The notes: generated by a model from the letters alone, not told the origin. A stretch of 23,689 nucleotides of DNA from Candidatus Zixiibacteriota bacterium (GCA_022866585.1 JALHUP010000012.1:1-23689); one strand, 5' to 3'; counted from the first letter of the stretch, positions 14,913 to 22,583 are shown. Program-made: numbers and translations.

Positions 14913-15320
14913 ATGACGCAACACAAAAGAGCGGAGAGAGTCGGAGATTTGATCAAAAAGGAGATCTCCCAGATAATTCAGTATGAGCTGAAGGATCCGG
15001 GAATTGGCTTTGTAACCATTACCGCGGTGGAGCTTTCTGGCGATCTAAAGCACGCCAGAATATTTTATAGCGTGTTAGGAGACGAAAATGCCAAAAAAGA
15101 AAGTTCCTCCGCCTTGAAAAGAGCTTGTGGTTTTATCCAGCATGAGATAGGGAAAAGACTGAGACTTAGATATACACCCGAGATTTGCTTTCTCTTCGAT
15201 ACGTCAGTGGAGTACGGGGCGCATATAGAGACGCTAATCAAAAAAATACACAATTCTTGCGGATCCACAAAAGACCATCTCCCCTCTGGGGAAGAGGATG
15301 AAGATGAAAAAAACGTTTGA
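14913..15320 (+). CDS. rbfA: 30S ribosome-binding factor RbfA
   Basis: RbfA is a KH-like protein that binds immature 30S particles near helix 1 of 16S rRNA. The 135-residue protein starts MTQHKRAERVGDLIKKEIS and contains LKDPGIGFVTITAVELSGDL and RYTPEICFLFD, all family-typical. The last dozen residues (HLPSGEEDEDEKNV) are not conserved and are encoded partly by a small palindrome at 15280-15292, so the tail may be recently acquired. The ribosome-binding site is weak (AGGGAAAG). Its 3' end overlaps the start of nrnA by 17 bases, implying coupled translation. Confidence 0.95.
   Translation: MTQHKRAERVGDLIKKEISQIIQYELKDPGIGFVTITAVELSGDLKHARIFYSVLGDENAKKESSSALKRACGFIQHEIGKRLRLRYTPEICFLFDTSVEYGAHIETLIKKIHNSCGSTKDHLPSGEEDEDEKNV
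15280..15297. repeat. Palindrome at the rbfA 3' end supplying the nrnA ribosome-binding site
   Basis: TCCCC (15280-15284) pairs with GGGGA (15288-15292) and is followed directly by AGAGG. The sequence resembles the inner hairpin of the CCCTC-type elements. It encodes the RbfA tail and provides GAAGAGG for nrnA. Confidence 0.5.
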
Positions 15321-16305
15321 AAAAATTTTTGAGCTTATAAAACTTAGCCAAAGGATATTGATAACCTCACACCGTGATCCGGATGGGGACTCCATAGGCT
15401 CACAATTGGCCTTAGATAGCTTTTTGCAGAGTTTTGAAAAGCCGACCAGAATCGTCAACCAAGGATGTCTTCCGCCTAGATATGCTTTTTTGAATCCACA
15501 AAAGAGGATAGAAAGTTTCAATTTAGGTGCGGAAGGGAGAGGTCTCGATTTCAAACACGAATTCTGTGTCTTGAGACCGGATTTAATTTTCGTCCTGGAG
15601 TGCCCATCTCTGGATAGATTGGGAGAGGTCAAAAAGATCCTTCCTGTGGAGAGTAAAATAGTAAATATTGATCATCATCCGGATAATGAAAGGTTTGGAG
15701 CTATAAATTATGTGGATTTGAAAGCATCCGCGGTAGGGGAGATGATTTATTCCCTATTGAAAGCCTATGATTTTCCCATTGACTCCACGATGGCAAATCA
15801 GATCTATGCCTCCATTTTAACCGATACCGGCAGGTTCAGATATTCGAACACCTCCGCACGCTGTTTAAGCATCTGTGCGGAGTTAATCAAGTTGGGAGCT
15901 AATCCTAAATTCCTCACCCACAAGATCTATTTTAACCATCCTCTCCCTTTTTTGAAACTTTTGGGAAACATCTTGGAGAGGTTGGAAGTCAGAAATGGCG
16001 GAAAAACATGCTCGGTAACCATTAATCAGAATCTTTTGTCGGAGTTTGGGGTCGATCCAAAAGACATCGAAGGAATCATTGACTATTCTCTCTTCTTGGG
16101 TGGTGTGGAAATCGGGCTTTTATTTACGGAGATAACGGAACAAAAAACCAAGGTTAATCTAAGATCACAAAATGATTTCGACGTAAGCAGGATTGCTAAA
16201 ATCTTTGGAGGCGGGGGACACAAAAATGCGGCTGGCTGCACCTTAAACTACGATTTAGAGAAAGCCAAAAAAGCCATTTTTGACCAAATCCTAAAGTTCT
16301 CATAG
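15304..16305 (+). CDS. nrnA: NrnA-type DHH phosphoesterase (nanoRNase / pAp phosphatase)
   Basis: Members degrade RNA oligonucleotides of a few residues and dephosphorylate pAp. The 333-residue protein contains the DHH motifs SHRDPDGDSIGSQLAL (about 22-37), NIDHHPDN (about 121-128) and ASILTDTGRFRYSNTS (about 167-182), plus the C-terminal DHHA1 motif GGGGHKNAAGC (about 302-312). These supply the manganese ligands and the RNA-binding Gly-rich loop. Start ATG 15304 is preferred over 15298 because GAAGAGG at 15291-15297 is then six bases upstream. It lies between rbfA and truB, the usual place, and probably completes RNA decay begun by PNPase. Confidence 0.94.
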   Translation: MKKTFEKIFELIKLSQRILITSHRDPDGDSIGSQLALDSFLQSFEKPTRIVNQGCLPPRYAFLNPQKRIESFNLGAEGRGLDFKHEFCVLRPDLIFVLECPSLDRLGEVKKILPVESKIVNIDHHPDNERFGAINYVDLKASAVGEMIYSLLKAYDFPIDSTMANQIYASILTDTGRFRYSNTSARCLSICAELIKLGANPKFLTHKIYFNHPLPFLKLLGNILERLEVRNGGKTCSVTINQNLLSEFGVDPKDIEGIIDYSLFLGGVEIGLLFTEITEQKTKVNLRSQNDFDVSRIAKIFGGGGHKNAAGCTLNYDLEKAKKAIFDQILKFS

Positions 16306-16312
16306 ATTCGCA

Positions 16313-17263
16313 ATGCTCACTACAAGAAAGATGAGCCTGTCCGGACTCTTGGTAGTTAATAAGCAAACGAAGATGACCTCTCACGACGTCGTGGAAAAGC
16401 TGAGGAGAATGCTGAGATTAAAAAAGATAGGGCACGCCGGAACGTTAGATCCAAATGCCTCAGGCATTCTTTTAGCTTGCCTGGGAAAAGCTACCAAAAT
16501 CGCAGGGTTCTTGACCGAATATGATAAAGAATATGAAGCGGTGATCAAATTAGGGGTCACCACCGATACGTATGATCAAGAAGGGAAAGTCATTCAGATA
16601 AAAGACGATCTGAAGATTACCGAAGAGGAAGTAAAAAAGACGGTAGGGTCTTTCAAGGGAGAGATATGGCAAACTCCTCCTTTATATTCGGCGATCAAGC
16701 AAAAAGGGAAAAAACTCTATGAGTATGCCAGAGCCGGACAGGAGGTGGAAAGGAACAAGAGGAAGATTTTTATAAAAGATATACAGGTGCTCGAGATTAA
16801 CTTGCCTTACGTGAAATTACGAGTCAATTGCTCCAAAGGAACGTATATCCGGAGCTTAGCCCATGATATAGGGGAGAGGCTGGGATGTGGAGCGCATCTT
16901 TTTTCGCTATGCCGGACTAAAGTAGGACCATTCGAGCCCAAACATGCCTTGGATTTGGAAGCAATAGAAAAGATTCAGAGTGAAGGTAAAATCGAAGACT
17001 TTTTAATCCCGATTGAGAAGGTTTTGGCTAATATTCCTTCAGTGGTAGTGAAGAATGGTTTTGCTGAAAGGATAAAGGAGGGACCAATCCTTTTTCCATC
17101 TTCAGTATCGTCAACGGAGAAAGATTTCGATAAAGATCAGATGATTTGTATAAAGAATAATCAGAGGGAGATCATCGCTTTAGGAAAAGCCTTATGCTCT
17201 TCTGATGGTTTTTTAGATGAGAAACGAAAAGATAAACTATTTGAATACTGGCGGGTGATTTGA
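16313..17263 (+). CDS. truB: tRNA pseudouridine(55) synthase TruB
   Basis: TruB makes pseudouridine 55 in the T loop of tRNAs. The 316-residue protein has GLLVVNKQTKMTSHDVV near its N-terminus and the catalytic block KIGHAGTLDPNASGILL with Asp46 in GTLDP. The later LYSAIKQKGKKLYEYAR and CSKGTYIRSLAHDIG blocks are also typical. The C-terminus ends in a small PUA-like region. The start is uncertain: ATG 16313 gives the longest form, and ATG 16331 (MSLSGLLVV) fits homologues at least as well. Neither has a good ribosome-binding site. It begins 7 bases after nrnA. Confidence 0.95.
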   Translation: MLTTRKMSLSGLLVVNKQTKMTSHDVVEKLRRMLRLKKIGHAGTLDPNASGILLACLGKATKIAGFLTEYDKEYEAVIKLGVTTDTYDQEGKVIQIKDDLKITEEEVKKTVGSFKGEIWQTPPLYSAIKQKGKKLYEYARAGQEVERNKRKIFIKDIQVLEINLPYVKLRVNCSKGTYIRSLAHDIGERLGCGAHLFSLCRTKVGPFEPKHALDLEAIEKIQSEGKIEDFLIPIEKVLANIPSVVVKNGFAERIKEGPILFPSSVSSTEKDFDKDQMICIKNNQREIIALGKALCSSDGFLDEKRKDKLFEYWRVI

Positions 17264-17280
17264 TAAATTAGGGTCTTCTC

Positions 17281-17297
17281 CCCCGCCTTTGGCGGGG
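17281..17297. repeat. CCCCGCC...GGCGGGG palindrome
   Basis: A perfect 7-bp stem with loop TTT lies 17 bases after the truB stop. It closely matches the palindrome inside the deacetylase frame at 23431-23449. Confidence 0.75.
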
Positions 17298-17358
17298 CTG
17301 GGATTTGGGATAAGGACCGTAATTTTAAGGACTCGATACGCTTGACAATCTTGAAAAA

Positions 17359-17412
17359 CCTCACCCCCTGTCCCCCTCTCCACACTTGTGGAGAGGGGGA
17401 ACTTGGGGGAGA
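17359..17412. repeat. CCCTC-type hairpin element with the longest stem
   Basis: TCCCCCTCTCCACA (17371-17384) and TGTGGAGAGGGGGA (17387-17400) form a perfect 14-bp stem. CCTCACCCCC before it and CTTGGGGGAG after it form outer arms. It lies between truB and ribF. Confidence 0.8.
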
Positions 17413-17477
17413 AGTAAAAAAACAATGGTTTTACTTTTGTGTCAAACATAAACTTATAAAACGTTAAGCTGTATTTT

Positions 17478-18428
17478 ATGCACGTCTTTTTAGATATAAG
17501 AAAAATTGATGTTCAGGCTTTCGATAAACCGGTGGTGAGCTTGGGGACGTTTGATGGAGTCCATCTGGGTCATCAGGCTATAATTAAAAGACTTTTGGAA
17601 AGGTCCAAAGAAAAAAACAAGATGGGCTTGTTGGTCACCTATGAGCCGCATCCGCAGAGTGTGGTTGCGCCGGAAAGCGCTCCAAAAGTTTTGACCACTC
17701 TGGAGGAGAAGCTTTATCTTTTAGAGAAATTGGGGGTGAAGGGGACTTTGGTGATCAACTTCGATAAAGAGGTAAGCGAATTGGGGCCAGAAGAATTCTT
17801 AGAAGAAATTTTGGTCAAAAAGTTAAACGTTGGTGAGATCATAGTAGGACATGATCATGCCTTTGGGAAAAACAGAACTGGAAAAATAGAGCTTTTGGCG
17901 GAGGCAAGCAGAAAGTATAACTTCCAATTGGAGGTGATACCTGCGGTATATGCTGAAAATTCTCTGACCGCAGGGCGGGAAAGAATAAGCAGTACCAAGA
18001 TAAGAAAAGAGCTTAAGGAGGGAGATTTCAACAAGGGGATAAAAATGCTGGGACATAGCTATCCCATCTGGGGCAAAGCCACAAAAGGGAAGGGGAGAGG
18101 AAAAACTTTGGATTATCCCACCATCAATTTGAGTACCCCTCCAGTGAAACTTTTGCCCAAAGATGGAGTATATAGCGCCAAGGTGGAGATTAAGGAAAAA
18201 GATTATTTCGTAATGCTTTACGTGGGAGCTAAACCCACTTTTGGCGACAGCTCCCGCTCGGTGGAAGCTCATCTATTCGATATGGCTCAGGATACAATTG
18301 ACTCCGAAGTCCATCTTTTTGTGGAAAGCTGGATTCGAGAACCGCAAAAATTTGGCACGCCAGCCCTTTTGAAGGATCAACTAAAGGCAGACGAAAAGAA
18401 GATAAAAGAGATGTTTCATATAAACTAA
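17478..18428 (+). CDS. ribF: Bifunctional riboflavin kinase / FAD synthetase RibF
   Basis: RibF phosphorylates riboflavin to FMN and adenylates FMN to FAD. The 316-residue protein has the nucleotidyltransferase motif GTFDGVHLGH at 23-32, then GHDHAFGKNRTG and RISSTKIRKEL, all in the FAD synthetase half. The C-terminal flavokinase half starts near residue 200 with GRGKTLDYPTIN and continues through KDGVYSAKVEI and VEAHLFD. The length is standard for the bifunctional form. The ATG at 17478 gives the usual short N-terminal strand; no ribosome-binding site is visible. A repeat element in the truB gap separates it from the upstream genes. Confidence 0.96.
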   Translation: MHVFLDIRKIDVQAFDKPVVSLGTFDGVHLGHQAIIKRLLERSKEKNKMGLLVTYEPHPQSVVAPESAPKVLTTLEEKLYLLEKLGVKGTLVINFDKEVSELGPEEFLEEILVKKLNVGEIIVGHDHAFGKNRTGKIELLAEASRKYNFQLEVIPAVYAENSLTAGRERISSTKIRKELKEGDFNKGIKMLGHSYPIWGKATKGKGRGKTLDYPTINLSTPPVKLLPKDGVYSAKVEIKEKDYFVMLYVGAKPTFGDSSRSVEAHLFDMAQDTIDSEVHLFVESWIREPQKFGTPALLKDQLKADEKKIKEMFHIN

Positions 18429-18458
18429 TGTAAACGTAATTAGTTCTGAGATATGCGT

Positions 18459-18495
18459 CCCCCTCACCCTTCCCTCTCCCCGGAGGGGAGAGGGA
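18459..18495. repeat. CCCTCACCC-type hairpin element
   Basis: CCCCCTCACCCT leads into TCCCTCTCCCC (18471-18481) and GGGGAGAGGGA (18485-18495), a perfect 11-bp stem. It lies between ribF and rpsO and closely matches the 14765 copy. Confidence 0.8.
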
Positions 18496-18562
18496 AAAGC
18501 GAGGAGAAACCAAGAAGAATGTAAAATAGTTTTTTACCTTTGTATTAAAAAAGGAGGTTGTC

Positions 18563-18832
18563 TTGCCACTCACCAAAGAAAAGAAAGAGAGGTTGATCAG
18601 AGAATACCGGATGCATGACAAGGATACCGGTTCACCGGAGGTGCAGATAGCTTTGCTCACTGAAAGGATTAACCAGTTAACCGAGCATTTAAAAGGACAC
18701 GCTAAAGATTTCAGCTCCAGAAAAGGACTGTTGAATTTGGTGGGGCAAAGAAGGAGGCTTTTGGACTATCTTAAGGATACGGATTTAGAAGGTTATCGGA
18801 AAATCGTGGAAGAGTTAGGGTTGAGAAAATAA
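18563..18832 (+). CDS. rpsO: 30S ribosomal protein S15
   Basis: S15 is a primary 16S rRNA-binding protein that organises the central domain. The 89-residue product is normal length and contains the family hallmarks DTGSPEVQIALLTERINQLT (about 21-40), HLKGHAKDFSSRKGL and RRRLLDYLK. The start codon is TTG at 18563, with a near-perfect AAGGAGGT at 18551-18558. It is followed by pnp, the classic rpsO-pnp arrangement. In E. coli S15 represses its own translation through a leader pseudoknot; the leader here contains the CCCTC hairpin, but I cannot show such a switch. Confidence 0.97.
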   Translation: MPLTKEKKERLIREYRMHDKDTGSPEVQIALLTERINQLTEHLKGHAKDFSSRKGLLNLVGQRRRLLDYLKDTDLEGYRKIVEELGLRK

Positions 18833-18834
18833 GA

Positions 18835-18938
18835 AGAGTAGAGAGCAAAGAGCAGAGAGTAAAGAGCAGAGGGCAAAAAGCAAAGAGTAGAGAGTTTAGA
18901 GCTGAGAGCTAGAAGCTTTTGACTCTTGACTCTAAACT
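18835..18938. repeat. Heptad array between rpsO and pnp with a long-range stem
   Basis: Eleven 7-mers of AGAGNNN type run from 18835 to 18911, starting 3 bases after the rpsO stop. The array ends near an inverted part (GACTCTTGACTCTAAACT). AGTTTAGAG (18893-18901) pairs perfectly with CTCTAAACT (18930-18938). The pnp ribosome-binding site follows 6 bases later. Confidence 0.8.
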
Positions 18939-18957
18939 GAATTCGAGGAGTTTCAGA

Positions 18958-21054
18958 ATGGACGAAAGAACCGAAAGAGTAGAAGTGGACTTAGGTGGGA
19001 AGAGTTTGAGCATAGAAACCGGCAAGGTGGCAAAGCAATCACATGGAGCCACAATGGTGCGCTTAGGGGATACCGTGATCTTAGCCACGGTGGTGGAGGC
19101 AAAACAAGTGGATGAGGAGCAGGATTTCTTCCCTCTGTTGGTGGACTATAGGGAGAAGGCTTATGCGGCTGGTAAGATTCCAGGAGGGTTTTTTAAAAGA
19201 GAAGGCCGACCCTCAGAAAAGGAGACGGTAAGTGCCAGATTGATTGATAGAGCTTTGCGTCCCTTGTTTCCGGAGGGGTATTTCAATGAGGTGCAAATAA
19301 TGGTTATGGTTTTATCCTCTGATCAGGAGAATGACGCTGACGTTTTGGGGCTGGTGGGGGCATCGGCGGCCCTGGGCATTTCGCATATACCTTTTTATAA
19401 ACCAATTGGCGCGGTCAGGGTAGGACGGATAAATAATCAATTTGTCGTAAATCCCCTTTTCTCAGAACTGGATGAGAGCGAAATGAGCTTAGTGGTGGCA
19501 GGGACAGGTGATTATATCAACATGGTGGAAGGGGTATGCCAGGAGGTTTCCGAGGAGGATCTTTTAGCCGCCTTGGAGTTTGGGCATGAAAAAGTAAAAC
19601 TGTTGGTGAAGATACAAGAGGAGCTTTTGGCAAGATGCGGGAAACCGAAACAAAAAATAGAACCACCTCCAAAAAATCCAGAATTGGTTCAGGCGGTCAC
19701 AAAGCTGGCGTTGGAGAAGATAGCCGAGGCTAACCATACTCCAGACAAAAACGAAAGACAAAACAAGCTGGATGAGCTTTTGGATTCGGTCACTTTGGAG
19801 CTTTTGGAGAAATTCCCGGAAAGCGAAAATCAAATCAAAGCTATCCTTTTGGAACTGGAAAAACAGGATATGCGGAAGATGATTCTAACCGAAGGCAGAA
19901 GAGTAGATGGCCGGGACATTTACCAGATAAGACCGATCACCTGTGAGGTGGGGGTCCTGCCACGCACTCATGGCTCCGCTCTTTTCACCCGAGGGCAGAC
20001 GCAATGTCTGGCGGTCACCACTTTGGGCACCAAGATAGATGAGCAGAGAATAGACGACTTGGAGGGGGATTCCACCAAAAGCTATATGCTTCATTATAAT
20101 TTTCCCCCTTTCAGCGTAGGTGAGATAAAACCGATCCGGGGACCGGGAAGGAGGGAGATCGGGCATGGCGCATTGGCTGAAAGAGCCATCCAGCCGGTGG
20201 TCCCCAAAGAGGAGGTTTTTCCCTACACCGTCCGGATAGTTTCGGACGTCTTAGAGTCGAATGGCTCCTCCTCTATGGCCACGGTCTGTGGAGGAACTCT
20301 TTCCTTGATGGATGCCGGCGTTCCCATCAAAGCCCCAGTGGCCGGTGTGGCCTTGGGATTGATTAAGGAGGAGGAGAAGGTTGCAATTCTTTCCGACATA
20401 TTGGGGATGGAGGATCATTTGGGCGACATGGATTTTAAGATCACCGGCACCCGAAAGGGGATCACCGCCTTTCAAATGGACGTAAAGATAGCGGGAATAG
20501 ACTTAAGCCTATTGAGTGAATCCTTGAAAAGAGCTAAAGAGGGAAGGCTTCACGTTCTGGACGTGATGGAGAAAACCATCGCTCAACCCAGACTAGAGCT
20601 TTCCGTTTACGCCCCTCGAATAATCACCTTCAAGGTAAAACCGGAGAAGATCGGGGCAATCATCGGTCCGGGCGGAAAGACCATTAGAGGTATAATTGAA
20701 CAGACCGGAGCGAAGATCGATATAGAGGATGATGGCTCCGTCTTCATTGCGTCTACCGACCAAAAAGCAGGTGAGCGGGCCCAGGAACTTATATTGAAGC
20801 TCACCGAGGAGCCCGAAATGGGCAAGGAGTATATTGGTAAGGTAAAAAGAATCACTCCTTTTGGAGCATTCGTGGAGATCCTTCCCGGACAGGATGGGCT
20901 TTTGCACATATCGGAATTGGATACCCACAGGGTAAACCGAGTGGAGGATGTATTAAATGTGGGGGATGAGGTAAAAGTTAAGATAACCGGCATTGACGTA
21001 GACGGAAAAATCAAATTATCCCGGAAGGCATGTTTTGCCCCTAATAGAAGATAG
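18958..21054 (+). CDS. pnp: Polyribonucleotide nucleotidyltransferase (PNPase)
   Basis: PNPase is the trimeric 3'-to-5' phosphorolytic exoribonuclease of mRNA turnover. The 698-residue protein has the first RNase PH domain (PGGFFKREGRPSEKE at about 76-90), an all-helical linker, and the second RNase PH domain with active-site SDVLESNGSSSMATVCGGTL. A KH domain (IGAIIGPGGKTIRGI) and an S1 domain (GKVKRITPFGAFVEILPG) close the protein, which ends soon after S1. The ATG at 18958 is chosen because CGAGGAG at 18944-18950 is seven bases upstream; an upstream TTG would add 13 unconserved residues. The upstream heptad hairpin could take part in autoregulation, which is known for E. coli pnp. Confidence 0.97.
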   Translation: MDERTERVEVDLGGKSLSIETGKVAKQSHGATMVRLGDTVILATVVEAKQVDEEQDFFPLLVDYREKAYAAGKIPGGFFKREGRPSEKETVSARLIDRALRPLFPEGYFNEVQIMVMVLSSDQENDADVLGLVGASAALGISHIPFYKPIGAVRVGRINNQFVVNPLFSELDESEMSLVVAGTGDYINMVEGVCQEVSEEDLLAALEFGHEKVKLLVKIQEELLARCGKPKQKIEPPPKNPELVQAVTKLALEKIAEANHTPDKNERQNKLDELLDSVTLELLEKFPESENQIKAILLELEKQDMRKMILTEGRRVDGRDIYQIRPITCEVGVLPRTHGSALFTRGQTQCLAVTTLGTKIDEQRIDDLEGDSTKSYMLHYNFPPFSVGEIKPIRGPGRREIGHGALAERAIQPVVPKEEVFPYTVRIVSDVLESNGSSSMATVCGGTLSLMDAGVPIKAPVAGVALGLIKEEEKVAILSDILGMEDHLGDMDFKITGTRKGITAFQMDVKIAGIDLSLLSESLKRAKEGRLHVLDVMEKTIAQPRLELSVYAPRIITFKVKPEKIGAIIGPGGKTIRGIIEQTGAKIDIEDDGSVFIASTDQKAGERAQELILKLTEEPEMGKEYIGKVKRITPFGAFVEILPGQDGLLHISELDTHRVNRVEDVLNVGDEVKVKITGIDVDGKIKLSRKACFAPNRR

Positions 21055-21081
21055 AGCCAAATTTGAAAGCTTTTACTTTTT

Positions 21082-21129
21082 AGCCCAAATTGGCAAGAAG
21101 AAAAAAAAGAACGCGGATTTGGGCTTTTT
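21082..21129 (+). terminator. Probable intrinsic terminator after pnp
   Basis: AGCCCAAAT (21082-21090) pairs perfectly with ATTTGGGCT (21117-21125), followed by TTTT. The 26-base loop is long and A-rich. Its place 27 bases after the pnp stop, at the end of the translation cluster, supports the call. Confidence 0.6.
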
Positions 21130-21172
21130 AACAATTCTGCGTACTGTGCATAAATAAAGGTTTTCCGGGCAT

Positions 21173-21208
21173 CGAGCATCGGTAAGCCGAGCTTCGATAC
21201 GAGCATCG
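21173..21208. repeat. CGAGCATCG direct repeat upstream of the M16 peptidase gene
   Basis: CGAGCATCG occurs at 21173-21181 and 21200-21208, with a partly complementary GCTTCGATAC between them. A TCGTAAACGTTAAACGAAC stretch follows, reminiscent of the GGTTACGTATCG family. Its role is unknown. Confidence 0.4.
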
Positions 21209-21243
21209 TAAACGTTAAACGAACATACTCTTTTTATGCATGG

Positions 21244-21252
21244 TGGTATATT
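21244..21252 (+). promoter_or_regulatory. Possible extended -10 promoter for the M16 peptidase gene
   Basis: TGGTATATT matches the TGN-extended -10 form, with no good -35 box. It lies between the pnp terminator and the gene, about 58 bases before its start. Confidence 0.35.
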
Positions 21253-21309
21253 ACGCTGTCCAATTCTGTTATCTTATGGATCCACAACTAAAACAAAAAG
21301 GATAAGGCC

Positions 21310-22581
21310 TTGAGAGGAATTTATAGAAAGACGGTTTTAAAGAACGGCATCCGAGTGGTGACTGAAAAGATCGGATATGTTCGATCGGTCAGCATTGGGG
21401 TATGGATAGATGTGGGCTCACGAGACGAAAGAAATGATGCAAGGGGAGTTTCGCACTTCATCGAGCACATGCTTTTCAAGGGCACCAAGAAAAGGAGTGC
21501 CAAGGAAATCGCTTCTTCCTTAGAATCGGTAGGGGGAGCCTTAAATGCCTTTACCGGCCGTGAACACACCTGCTACTTAGCCCGGGTTCTGGATGAACAT
21601 CTGAATATTGCGGTGGACGTTTTGGCGGATATTTTAAAAAACTCTCTTCTTTCCTCTTCGGATTTCGAAAGGGAAAAAACGGTGATACTCTCGGAGATCA
21701 AAGACTTAGAGGATTCACCCGAAGATTTAGCTCACGATCTTCTGATGAACAACATCTGGCAAGAGCATCCGCTGGGAAGATCTATTATTGGAGATACGGA
21801 GAGCATTTTGAGGATGACCAAAAGTAAGCTTGTCGATTTCATCAAAAGAAATTATGTCTTTCCTAAGGTGGTCGTCGCCTGTTCCGGAAATTTAGACCAT
21901 CAGGATTTAGTGGGAATTATCGAAAAAAAATTCCAGTTCAATCAGACGGATATGACCACTTTAGTAAATCAAGCCCCCTTAGAGGCCGATCACAACAAGG
22001 TGGCGGTAAATCGCAAAACGGCGCAGACTCATATCTGTTTGGGGATCCCCACCTTTCCTTATAAGGATAAAAGAAGATATGCTTCCTTGATTTTGAGCAA
22101 TATCCTGGGTGGGGGAATGAGTTCCCGTCTTTTCCAAACTATAAGGGAAAAATTAGGGCTGGCTTATACTATATATGCCTTTGCCGATTTTTTTGAAGAC
22201 ACCGGAGTCTTTGGCATCTATTTAGGAACCCATAAAAAGAATACGGTCCGGGCCATGGATTTGGTCTTGAAAGAAATCAGAAGGATAAAAAAGGATATGC
22301 TTTCGCGACAAGAACTTTCTCACGCTAAATATCAGCTGAAGGGAAATTTGATGTTGAGCCTGGAGAACACTCCCAGTCGTATGAACCGACTGGCTCGACA
22401 TGAACTGCTCTTAAACCAATACGTGGACTTAAGCGAAACCATAGATTCAATAAATAAGGTTAAGGGAACAGAAGTGATCGAGGTGGCAAACGACCTTTTT
22501 GATCCCCATAAGGTTTCGGCGGTGATTTTGGGACCTGTGGGACAAAGAGTAATCAAACAGATAAATTGGGATATTATATAA
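21310..22581 (+). CDS. M16-family zinc peptidase (processing-peptidase-like)
   Basis: This 423-residue metallopeptidase has the inverted zinc motif HFIEH at residues 49-53 (in GVSHFIEHMLFKGT) and the third ligand Glu129 in ILSEIKDLEDSPED. The C-terminal half has the usual non-catalytic fold, with LSNILGGGMSSRLFQTIREKL typical of PqqL/YmxG/mitochondrial-processing-peptidase-like proteins. Such genes commonly follow pnp in bacteria. The substrate is unknown. The start is TTG at 21310, supported by AAGGA at 21298-21302. No signal peptide is present, suggesting a cytoplasmic enzyme. The terminator and a possible promoter upstream suggest separate transcription. Confidence 0.93.
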   Translation: MRGIYRKTVLKNGIRVVTEKIGYVRSVSIGVWIDVGSRDERNDARGVSHFIEHMLFKGTKKRSAKEIASSLESVGGALNAFTGREHTCYLARVLDEHLNIAVDVLADILKNSLLSSSDFEREKTVILSEIKDLEDSPEDLAHDLLMNNIWQEHPLGRSIIGDTESILRMTKSKLVDFIKRNYVFPKVVVACSGNLDHQDLVGIIEKKFQFNQTDMTTLVNQAPLEADHNKVAVNRKTAQTHICLGIPTFPYKDKRRYASLILSNILGGGMSSRLFQTIREKLGLAYTIYAFADFFEDTGVFGIYLGTHKKNTVRAMDLVLKEIRRIKKDMLSRQELSHAKYQLKGNLMLSLENTPSRMNRLARHELLLNQYVDLSETIDSINKVKGTEVIEVANDLFDPHKVSAVILGPVGQRVIKQINWDII

Positions 22582-22583
22582 GA

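Noticed and set aside
18835..18911. Coding tandem repeat protein in the rpsO-pnp gap
   Set aside because: A 7-base period changes frame with each unit, and stop codons interrupt the frames.
20607..21206. 199-codon - strand open frame opposite the end of pnp
   Set aside because: It is antisense to the KH and S1 domains of PNPase, resembles no family I know, and lacks a start signal.
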